Shown: piece after piece, positions 54,797 through 62,169 of the stretch
Layout of the letters: the number at the start of each line of letters is the position of its first letter
Position numbering within the stretch: position 1 is the first letter of the stretch
From: Dongia_B soli
GTDB lineage: Bacteria > Pseudomonadota > Alphaproteobacteria > Dongiales > Dongiaceae
Assembly (NCBI RefSeq): GCF_034044715.1
Contig: NZ_JAXCLW010000003.1
Location: 1 to 64,000, forward strand
DNA: 64,000 nt
Direction of reading: 5' to 3'
Translations under genes and position numbers: made by a program
The notes under the pieces: model-generated
Told to the model about the DNA's origin: nothing
The model's database searches: none
The model's input: the letters and a program-made list of their open reading frames with translations, nothing else

Positions 54797-54864
54797 GGTT
54801 TTCCATCCCTGTTTGGTTTTTATCGCTGTTGCTTTTCCCGGCGCGTTCCGGCACCGGACAATCG

Positions 54865-55740
54865 TCATTCAGGTCCCGACGTATCTCCGACATAGCCGGT
54901 GAATCTGCTGTAAAGCGCCGACACCTTGTTCATTCGTGCTTCAACCGCCGGACCAAGTTCGTTGAAAACGCCATTCACCAGGAGATTGATCAGGCTGCTC
55001 ATCTGAGCATTGGAATCCCAGAATAGATTGAATTCCGTCATCACCACGAACATCTCATCGACCAGTTCCCGCCCCCAATCGCAATAGGCGTCGGTGATCA
55101 GCGTGGTCGGTATCTTCGCCGCGCGGGCCTGTTCCGCCAGCAAGCGAGCCATGCGGGAATAGCGACGGGCTTCAAAGATCACCAGACAGGAGCGTCTCGT
55201 ATCGCCCAACAGCAACTCGGCGAAATTGCCGCTGGCCAGATCCAGCAGCCGTACACCGTCGCGGAGATATTGCAGCTGGTGGACCAGCGTCTGTGCCATG
55301 CCGCGTTCGGTCTGAAAGCCCGTTACATAGACATCCGGCGTCTTCGCCAGGCGGCGCACCACGCGCTTCCATTCCTTGGTATGCGCGAGTTCATAGATTG
55401 CCACCAGGCTGGCGATCTCCAATTGCAGGCTGCGTGCAAGCTGATCTTCGCCGGCTTTGTTGCGGCGCTGAAACTCCTTCAACCGGTCGCCGATCAACCA
55501 GGGCCGGTCGCCAATATCTTCTTTCAGATCCGCCTTCAGATCCTTGAAATGCTGATAGCCGATGGCGCGGCAAAACCGGCCCACTGTCGGTTCGCTCAGC
55601 CCGATCTTCTCGGCCAACGTCGCGGCCGTCTCAAAGGGGATGTGGCTGAGATTGGCGAGCATGTAATTGGCAATGGCCTTCTCGGCCTTGGTTGCCCCGG
55701 CCAAGCAATCGACCAGCCGCTGGCGGACTGACGCGCTCAA
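54865..55740 (-). CDS. RpiR-family transcriptional regulator
   Basis: A 291-residue regulator. The N-terminal helix-turn-helix domain (AIANYMLANLSHIPFETAATLAEKIGLSEPTVGRFCRAIGY, residues about 24-64) is joined to a region like the sugar isomerase (SIS) domain (VYVTGFQTERGMAQTLVHQL, VIFEARRYSRMARLLAEQAR). The start is TTG at 55740 with GGGGAGG just upstream. RpiR proteins usually sense phosphosugars, but members beside peptide importers and D-aminoacylases probably sense amino compounds or cell-wall sugars. It is the first gene of the third operon and divergent from the D-aminoacylase gene. Confidence 0.9.
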   Translation of the reverse strand: MSASVRQRLVDCLAGATKAEKAIANYMLANLSHIPFETAATLAEKIGLSEPTVGRFCRAIGYQHFKDLKADLKEDIGDRPWLIGDRLKEFQRRNKAGEDQLARSLQLEIASLVAIYELAHTKEWKRVVRRLAKTPDVYVTGFQTERGMAQTLVHQLQYLRDGVRLLDLASGNFAELLLGDTRRSCLVIFEARRYSRMARLLAEQARAAKIPTTLITDAYCDWGRELVDEMFVVMTEFNLFWDSNAQMSSLINLLVNGVFNELGPAVEARMNKVSALYSRFTGYVGDTSGPE

Positions 55741-55873
55741 TTTTCCTCCCCTTTGTTTTCGACATGAAGAATTTTTTCTGTCATCCTGTCAAATAATTTT
55801 TGTTTTCTTACAAATTTTATCCAACTGATCAATTCCCGGGAACGGGGTCATGATCGACAAAGGGGAGACGGCC
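55741..55873. promoter_or_regulatory. Divergent promoter region between RpiR and D-aminoacylase genes
   Basis: The stretch is clearly AT-rich. GAATTTTTTC (about 55767-55777) and AATAATTTTTGTTTTC (about 55790-55806) are imperfect repeats of the GAA-N-TTC kind found at RpiR sites. It contains the AGGGGAG ribosome binding site of the D-aminoacylase gene at about 55861-55867. A shared control point for both directions is likely. Confidence 0.5.
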
Positions 55874-57328
55874 ATGGACGTGAAAAACCATGAGATCGTG
55901 CTGCGCGGCGGCATCATCATCGACGGCACCGGCGCGGCTGGGAGGCCCGGCGATGTCGGCCTCAGAGGTGACCGGATCACTGGCATCGGCGCGCCTGGCT
56001 CTCTTACCGGCGGGAATTGTCTCGATATCGACGGCAAGGCGGTATGCCCCGGCTTTATTGATGTGCATACCCATGACGACCGGCTGGTCCTGATCGATCC
56101 GGAAATGACCCCCAAGGTCTCGCAAGGCGTCTCTACCGTCGTGGTCGGCAATTGCGGCGTCAGCCTGGCGCCGCTCGATCTCGATGGGCGCGAGCCGCCG
56201 CAACCGCTCAATCTGCTCGGTGCCGGGAAGGACTTCCGATTTAAACGAATGTCCGATTACGTCGCGGCGGTAAATGCAACGCGCCCCGCCGTCAATGTCG
56301 CCGCTCTGGTCGGCCATTCATCCCTGCGCGTTGCCGCGATGGATGATCTGAAGCGGCCGGCAACCTCGGACGAAATCGAGGTCATGCGCGGCATTCTCGC
56401 CGAGGCTTTGTCGGCCGGCGCAGCGGGCCTTTCCAGCGGCCTCTATTATCCCCCGGCCCAGGCCTCGGACATCGATGAGATGGTGCCGCTGGCAAGCGAT
56501 GTCGCCAAAGCCGGCGGAATCTATACCACCCATATGCGGGACGAGGATGATTACGTCATCGACTCGCTGGCGGAAACTTTCGAGGTCGGCCGCCGTGCCA
56601 ACCTGCCGGTCGTCGTATCGCATCACAAATGTGCCGGCCGCAAGAACTGGGGCCGCAGCAACGAAACCCTGGCTTATATCGATGGTGCCGCCAGCAAGCA
56701 GGAGATCGGTGTGGATGCCTATCCCTATGATGCCTGCTCCACCATCCTCGCCGCCGATTGGGTCGATGAAACCATCCGCATCATCGTCACCTGGTCGACC
56801 CCGCATCCCGAGGTCGCGGGCCGTGATCTTGCCGATATCGCCGCCGAATGGGGCATCAGCCAGAAGGAAGCCTGCGCGCGGCTTGATCCGGCCGGTGCCG
56901 TCTATTTCGACATGCATGAGGATGATGTGCGGCGCATCCTCAAACATCCTCTCGTCATGATCGGCTCAGATGGCATTCCCCATGACAAGCACCCGCATCC
57001 GCGCCTCTGGGGAACCTTTCCCCGTGTCCTTGGCCATTATGCGCGCGATCTCAAACTCTTCCCGCTCGAGGAAGCGGTGCGGAAGATGACAGACCTTCCG
57101 GCCCGCCGTTTCAATCTCAAAGACCGCGGCCGTGTTGCCGTCGGTTACTTCGCTGATCTCGTCGTCTTCGATCCGGCCACCGTCGCAGATAGGGCGACCT
57201 TCCAATCACCCATCGCGCAGGCACGGGGGATCGAGATGCTATTTGTGAATGGCTCCCTATCCTTCTCGGTAAATGGCCTAACCATCGGACGAAGCGGACA
57301 ATTCCTGTCCAGGAGGACACTGATTTAA
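55874..57328 (+). CDS. D-aminoacylase (N-acyl-D-amino-acid deacylase)
   Basis: A 484-residue amidohydrolase of the D-aminoacylase family, which frees D-amino acids from N-acyl derivatives. The metal motif GFIDVHTHDDRLVLIDP (HxH, about residues 66-70), NCGVSLAPL (metal-ligand Cys of this family), GLSSGLYYPPA, YTTHMRDE (His about 220) and HHKCAGRKNWG (His about 250) are in the right order, as is IGSDGIPHDKHPHPRLWGTFPRVLG. The ATG at 55874 with AGGGGAG upstream is preferred over ATG 55850. Cytoplasmic. Divergent from the RpiR regulator. Dihydroorotase-like or dipeptidase relatives are less likely given the full motif set. Confidence 0.93.
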   Translation: MDVKNHEIVLRGGIIIDGTGAAGRPGDVGLRGDRITGIGAPGSLTGGNCLDIDGKAVCPGFIDVHTHDDRLVLIDPEMTPKVSQGVSTVVVGNCGVSLAPLDLDGREPPQPLNLLGAGKDFRFKRMSDYVAAVNATRPAVNVAALVGHSSLRVAAMDDLKRPATSDEIEVMRGILAEALSAGAAGLSSGLYYPPAQASDIDEMVPLASDVAKAGGIYTTHMRDEDDYVIDSLAETFEVGRRANLPVVVSHHKCAGRKNWGRSNETLAYIDGAASKQEIGVDAYPYDACSTILAADWVDETIRIIVTWSTPHPEVAGRDLADIAAEWGISQKEACARLDPAGAVYFDMHEDDVRRILKHPLVMIGSDGIPHDKHPHPRLWGTFPRVLGHYARDLKLFPLEEAVRKMTDLPARRFNLKDRGRVAVGYFADLVVFDPATVADRATFQSPIAQARGIEMLFVNGSLSFSVNGLTIGRSGQFLSRRTLI

Positions 57329-57354
57329 CGTCAGCAGTTGATGGAAGCGCCAAT

Positions 57355-57690
57355 AGGATCCGTAGCGTCATCCCGTTGATCACCGATATTGCCAATCGCA
57401 CGAATCTTCTGGCGTCGGATGTGGCGAGCGAAGCAGTCACGCCGGCAAAGCCCGCATGAGCTTGGCAGTCGCCGGATCGGAAGTGAAGCTCCGCCAACCA
57501 GCCATCCAAGGCCACCGACGAAAACGGCCGACAGATCGGCAGCATGCACTTCGCAACCAGGATGCGATGAGCGCGATCGGGAAGATCGAAATTTCATCGA
57601 TCGCCTCAACGGCGTTGCCTCCAGCATTGCCGCGGCAGCCGAGAAACAGGGTGTCCCCATCTAGGAGATCTCGCGAAACCGCCGCGGCGG
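57355..57690 (+). pseudogene. Decayed methyl-accepting chemotaxis protein, signalling-domain fragment
   Basis: Pieces of the conserved MCP hairpin can be read in order but in different frames. ITDIANRTNLLA is at 57379-57414, a degraded AVxxSEVK at about 57465-57490, DAMSAIGKI at about 57562-57590, IDRLNGVASSIAAAAEKQG at about 57595-57654, and EISRN after a TAG at about 57662-57680. At least two frameshifts and two stops break it. The ligand-binding and membrane parts are gone. It is a clear remnant of a lost receptor gene. Confidence 0.75.
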
Positions 57691-57977
57691 CCACCAAATG
57701 CCACCACGTGAAACGGCCCTCTTCCTTATCATTATTCTCCACATGGTCATTGGGGTACAGATCGGCGCGGTGTGGACCACGAGGCCCCGCTTCTGAGGAA
57801 ATCGAGTAACGAAATTCGCATGATCGGTGATCTCTGTCACTTGCCGTACCGAGCTCCCGAAAATCGGCTCCAAAGTCTCGTCTGCCGCTTGTATCCAACA
57901 TGATGGACATGGCAAGGTCGCGCTATTGACGCTCATTTCTCCGATCAAGCTTTAGTTGCGTTTTGGAGTTCTATTCC
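57691..57977. other. Gap between chemotaxis remnant and oxidase gene
   Basis: No frame here has convincing coding character on either strand. The right end contains GGAG at 57965-57968, serving the oxidase gene. The rest may be more eroded sequence from the lost receptor region or its neighbour. Confidence 0.35.
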
Positions 57978-59294
57978 GTGAGGAGTATCCGTCGTCTGCC
58001 TGCGGACGATCAGACCAATGGCTGGCTGAAGCATCTGCCGCCGCGGCAGCCTCGGCCATCCCTGGAAGGCGCAGTCACCGCTGATTGGCTGGTTGTCGGC
58101 GCCGGCTATGCCGGCTTGGCCGCGGCACGGCGCCTCGCCGAGAATCGACCGACCGATCACATTATTCTCGTTGATGCTCGGGCCGTCGGCGACGGTGCGT
58201 CCGGTCGGAATTCCGGCTTCGCAATTGATTTGCCGCATCATACCAGCGGTGACTTACAGCATCTCGACACGGCCCGGCGCGCCATCCGGCTCAACCGACT
58301 GTCCATCGCTTATCTCGAAGATATCGTGAAGACCTACGGCATCGACTGCCAATGGAGCCGGCGCGGTCAGATCATGGCGGCAAGCGCGCCATTGGGTGCG
58401 CGCCACCTCACTCATTTCAAATCCATGCTCGAGGCGCTAGAGGAACCCTACGACTATCTTAATCAGGATAAACTGGCTGCCACGCTCGGTACCCGCTTTT
58501 ACAGCAGTGCCATTCGGACGCCGCATACCGTGCTGATGCAGCCCGCCGCCTTGGTGCGCGGTTTGGCCGATACCTTGCCGCCGAACGTAACGCTTTATGA
58601 GAACAGCCCGGTGACCAAGATTGGTTACGGCGACAGAATCACTGCGGCGACGCCGAATGGAGCGATACAAGCCAGGAAGGTCGTTCTCTGCGTGGATGGG
58701 TTCGCGCCGCAATTCGGGCTTTATCGCGGACGGCTATTCGGCTTGCGCATTTTCGCCAGCATCACACGGCCACTGAGCGCAGATGAGCGCCGGGCGCTGG
58801 GGGGTGAGGAAGATTGGGGTGTGTTACCGGCTGCCCGCTTTGGGGGCGGGACGTTGCGCTATACCCAGGATCATCGCCTCCTGTTGCGCTCGTCTTATGC
58901 TTATCGTCCGTCGATGGTCGCGGACGCCGCCACCAATTCGAAGGTCGCCTTGATACATCGCCGGAAATTTGACGAGCGTTTCCCGATGTTGGGGGACGTG
59001 CCTTTCGAAGCGACATGGTCCGGCTTCCTCTGCATGTCGAAAAATGCCGCTCCCGGCTTCGGGCGCCATGCGCCAAACGTCTTCTCCGCGATCTGCCAGA
59101 ATGGTGTCGGTGTCACCAAGGGAACCCAATCGGGCATCCTGATCGCGGACATGGCCTGCGGTATCGATAATCCCCTGATTGCCGACATGGAAGCTCTCGG
59201 CCAACCGAACAGAGTGCCGCCGGAGCCCTTCCTCGGTCTCGGCATCAAGGCAAACCTGCTCTGGCAAGGCTGGCGCTCCCGCAGCGAGCGTTAA
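57978..59294 (+). CDS. FAD-dependent oxidoreductase (DAO family)
   Basis: A 438-residue flavoprotein of the D-amino-acid oxidase-like superfamily. The FAD motif is ADWLVVGAGYAGLAAARRLAE (about residues 36-56), followed by GASGRNSGFAIDLPH. MQPAALVRGLADTLP is the second FAD-contacting segment, and the end NGVGVTKGTQSGILIAD closes the fold. The start is probably GTG at 57978 with GGAG 9 bases upstream; a TTG at 57963 is also in frame. It may oxidise amino acids released by the D-aminoacylase coded upstream. It is about 30 % like the oxidase at 24695 by eye, so it is a distant paralog. Confidence 0.86.
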   Translation: MRSIRRLPADDQTNGWLKHLPPRQPRPSLEGAVTADWLVVGAGYAGLAAARRLAENRPTDHIILVDARAVGDGASGRNSGFAIDLPHHTSGDLQHLDTARRAIRLNRLSIAYLEDIVKTYGIDCQWSRRGQIMAASAPLGARHLTHFKSMLEALEEPYDYLNQDKLAATLGTRFYSSAIRTPHTVLMQPAALVRGLADTLPPNVTLYENSPVTKIGYGDRITAATPNGAIQARKVVLCVDGFAPQFGLYRGRLFGLRIFASITRPLSADERRALGGEEDWGVLPAARFGGGTLRYTQDHRLLLRSSYAYRPSMVADAATNSKVALIHRRKFDERFPMLGDVPFEATWSGFLCMSKNAAPGFGRHAPNVFSAICQNGVGVTKGTQSGILIADMACGIDNPLIADMEALGQPNRVPPEPFLGLGIKANLLWQGWRSRSER

Positions 59295-59327
59295 GAAAAG
59301 CCGCGGCGATCCCAAGGACCGCCGCGG
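59291..59327 (-). terminator. Intrinsic terminator of the orphan binding-protein gene
   Basis: CCGCGGCG (59301-59308) pairs exactly with CGCCGCGG (59320-59327) around an 11-base loop. Reading leftwards on the minus strand it is followed by CTTTTCTTAA. It lies 30 bases beyond the binding-protein stop and just touches the stop of the oxidase gene on the other strand. Confidence 0.7.
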
Positions 59328-59356
59328 TGCCATTCAAGCCAAAGCGACCGCGGCCG

Positions 59357-60922
59357 CTATGCGGGTCTGAACTTCGGATAGACCACCGTTCCAGCCGGCG
59401 TCAGTCCCGGCGCCACCGTCTTGCGGTAGAGACATCCCTGAATTTCATGTGTGAGGAAGATGTAGGAACCGGATTCATCCATCAGATCCTGCATGCGCTT
59501 ATAGATCTGGTCGCGCTTGGCGGTATCGAATTCGACCACCCCGGCTTTGTGCAACTCGCCGAACTCCTTCGAATTCCAGCGCTCCCAATTCCAGATGCCA
59601 ATCTGTTCGGGCACGAACCAGGCGGTGGCCCAGGACGGATCGGGCTCCATCGAGAAACGGCCGATATACATCTGCAGGCTTTTCCATTGGTCGCCGGCGC
59701 TCTCCGCACCCAGCGACCAGAAAGCCCCGGAATCATATTGGTTGATCGTTGCATTGACGTTTACTGCGGCGAGATTGGCCTGGATGACCTGTGCCGCCGC
59801 CGTGTTCTCGGTGGAATTGAGAATAGAGATCGTCACCGGTTCGCTGACGCCGCCGGCTTCCTTCAACAGCGCTGCGGCCTTGTCCGGGTCGTAATCATAC
59901 AGCACCTTGTCGCGGTGACCGATCAGGCTGGGGGCGATAATGCCTTGCGCGACGGCCGCCGCGCCGATGGAATAGGCATCCACCACTGTCTTGCGGTCGA
60001 TCGCATGCTGCATGGCGCGGCGGATCTTCGGATCAGTGAACGGCTTTGCCTGCTGATTGATGCCAAGCCAGACATAGCTCAGCGGCGCCCGCGTCTCGAA
60101 TTTCGCGTCCGGCGCGGTCTGCTTCTGCAAGCGGGTGACGGAACCTGACGGCACGACGGTAAAATCGATATCACCTGCTTCGAAGGCTCGCTCGCCGGCA
60201 GCGGCCTCGTCAATCGGCACGATCTCGATGCGGTCGTAAGCCGGCGCCTCGCCCTTCCAATCGGGATTGCGCACCAGAATGGTCCGCTGCTTCGGCTGCC
60301 ATTCCTTCAGCAGATAGGGACCACTTTCCGCTGGCGGCTTAGCATCGAACTTACCGCCGGCCTGTTCCATCGCACGCTTCGACAGAATCATCCCGCTGGT
60401 GCCGGGCAAGGTGCTGTTCCAGAGCGGCGCAAAGGGTTTCTTAAGAATGATGATGCCCGACCGGGTGTCTTTGACCTCGACGTGATCCAACATCGCCCAG
60501 TCGTCGATGTAAGGCGATTTGTTCTCCGGATTGGCGATGCGCTCGATCGAAAATTTGACATCCTCAGCGGTCATCGGTCCGAAGCCGTTGGTGAAGCCGA
60601 TATCGTCGCGCAGCACGAAGTGGATATGGGTATGGTCCAGTTCTTCGATGGATTGTGCCGCCATCGGCTTCCAGCCCCACTTGTCACCGGTATCGCGCAG
60701 CACCAACCCAGCAAAGATGCAGCGGGCGATGTCGGCATCTGGCTCGGAGACGCGGAAACAGGGATCCAGCACTTGGAGATCGCCGTAGGAGCGCACTTTG
60801 AGCGTGCCGCCACTTTGGGCAAAACCGGTCTTCGGCCAGATCAGGGCCGACAGGCCGGCAGCGCCTGCGGTCTTTAAAAGCGTTCTGCGGGACGTTTGCA
60901 GCGTCGTTTCATGATTTTCCAT
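59357..60922 (-). CDS. Orphan peptide-type ABC solute-binding protein (SBP family 5), Tat-exported
   Basis: A 521-residue periplasmic binding protein. Tat signal SRRTLLK at residues 11-17 followed by AGAAGLSALIWPKTGFAQ. SBP_bac_5 core: PMAAQSIEELDHTHIHFVLRDDIGFTNGFGPMTAEDVKFSIERI and FTDPKIRRAMQHAIDRKTVV. ATG 60922 has GGGGAG upstream; the frame is open to 60952. No permease or ATPase gene is adjacent, so it must share a transporter, perhaps the set at 49-53 kb, or one coded outside the window. A terminator follows it, so it is a single-gene transcript. Confidence 0.93.
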   Translation of the reverse strand: MENHETTLQTSRRTLLKTAGAAGLSALIWPKTGFAQSGGTLKVRSYGDLQVLDPCFRVSEPDADIARCIFAGLVLRDTGDKWGWKPMAAQSIEELDHTHIHFVLRDDIGFTNGFGPMTAEDVKFSIERIANPENKSPYIDDWAMLDHVEVKDTRSGIIILKKPFAPLWNSTLPGTSGMILSKRAMEQAGGKFDAKPPAESGPYLLKEWQPKQRTILVRNPDWKGEAPAYDRIEIVPIDEAAAGERAFEAGDIDFTVVPSGSVTRLQKQTAPDAKFETRAPLSYVWLGINQQAKPFTDPKIRRAMQHAIDRKTVVDAYSIGAAAVAQGIIAPSLIGHRDKVLYDYDPDKAAALLKEAGGVSEPVTISILNSTENTAAAQVIQANLAAVNVNATINQYDSGAFWSLGAESAGDQWKSLQMYIGRFSMEPDPSWATAWFVPEQIGIWNWERWNSKEFGELHKAGVVEFDTAKRDQIYKRMQDLMDESGSYIFLTHEIQGCLYRKTVAPGLTPAGTVVYPKFRPA

Positions 60923-61276
60923 TACCTGCTCCCCTGCTGATATCCGAGCCAATTTGACGTTCGTCGGGCGATTTTCTCTACAATGGACGACAAGGCAGTG
61001 CGATGCAAACCGCGCATCCTGAAACGTTGGCGAAGCTATCGGCCCCGGCGCGGCCCCCAGCTTCCCCGGCCATTCCTTCGAGGCAATTGAGCTATATCCA
61101 GTCGTTTATGCTATTTTATGCTCAAGCAAAATCAAATGTCGAAAAAGGGGAAACGCGGCGGGTCTGCGGTTTATTCGGCCGTCCTTTCCGCTGGCGAACC
61201 GCAGCGTTTATCACTTGACGACGGGCCTCCCTGTAGGAGATCCGAACTGATTGCAGTCCTGCAGACAAGAGGCCCC
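60923..61276. other. Divergent intergenic region
   Basis: These 354 bases separate the orphan binding-protein gene and the DUF1028 gene, which read away from each other, and must hold both promoters. An AT-rich patch at about 61090-61145 is the likeliest promoter area for the DUF1028 gene. The frame of that gene is open back to 61118, but the residues there are not family-like. No clear palindrome was seen. Confidence 0.4.
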
Positions 61277-62137
61277 ATGCACGTCTCCACTTTCTCCATT
61301 GTGGCGCGCGATCCGCGCACCGGCGAACTCGGCGTTGCCGTTGCATCCAAGTTCTTTGCCGTCGGCGCTGTCGTTCCCTGGGTCGCTGCCGATATTGGCG
61401 CGGTTGCCGTGCAATCCTTCGTCAACGGCCGCTTCGGCAAGCAGGCGCTTTCCCTGTTGCGTCAGGGCCAATCGGCGCAGGACTGCCTGAAAGATCTGAT
61501 CGAGACTGACGCCGAACCAGACGGGCGGCAACTCGGCATCGTCGATGCGCGCGGTCAGGCTGCCGCCTTCACCGGCCCTGGCTCGCTCCCCTGGGCGGGA
61601 CATCGCACCGGAGAGGGCTATGCCGCCCAGGGCAACTATCTGGTTGGGCAAGAGACGGTCGATGCCATGGCTGCGGCCTTCGAAGCCAATCGGCATATGG
61701 ATCTCCCCCGACGGCTGCTGCTCGCGCTGACGGCGGGACAAGACGCTGGCGGCGATAAAAGGGGCCGGCAAGGTGCCGCCCTCGTCGTTCATCGGACCGA
61801 TGGCGGCTATGGCGGCAGCGATGTCGTCGTGGATCTCAGGGTCGATGACCATCCTGAGCCGGTCGCTGAACTAGAGCGGTTGCTGGCATCGCAGCATCTC
61901 TATTTCGGCCATAGCGCTCCCGCCGAACGTCTCGCCATCGACGGAGCGATCGACGCCGAGCTGCGGAAGTCGCTGATCCGGCTAGGACAGCTATCACCTA
62001 ATGCGGACAGCGCGGCTTTTCTCGCCTCGCTGCGCAATGTCTCCCTGATCACCAATCTGGACGAGCGTGTGCATATCGACAAGCGGGAGATCGACCCGCC
62101 GGCCCTTGCTTATCTGACCGCGCTCGAGAAGCTCTGA
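61277..62137 (+). CDS. DUF1028 family protein (Ntn-hydrolase-like)
   Basis: A 286-residue protein. The N-terminus HVSTFSIVARDPRTGELGVAVASKFFAVGAVVPW is the DUF1028 signature, and residue patterns GRFGKQALSLLRQGQSAQDCLKDLI, QLGIVDARGQAAAFTG and GYAAQGNYLVGQETVDAMAAAF follow as usual. The last 80 residues carry a C-terminal extension including a putative peptidoglycan-binding-like part seen in some members. The family is considered Ntn-hydrolase-like and often sits beside peptide importers and amidohydrolases, so it may act on amide bonds. No activity is proved for the family as far as I know. Confidence 0.9.
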   Translation: MHVSTFSIVARDPRTGELGVAVASKFFAVGAVVPWVAADIGAVAVQSFVNGRFGKQALSLLRQGQSAQDCLKDLIETDAEPDGRQLGIVDARGQAAAFTGPGSLPWAGHRTGEGYAAQGNYLVGQETVDAMAAAFEANRHMDLPRRLLLALTAGQDAGGDKRGRQGAALVVHRTDGGYGGSDVVVDLRVDDHPEPVAELERLLASQHLYFGHSAPAERLAIDGAIDAELRKSLIRLGQLSPNADSAAFLASLRNVSLITNLDERVHIDKREIDPPALAYLTALEKL

Positions 62138-62169
62138 CGGTCACCGCCGAAGCAGCGAAGGAGCGAAGG

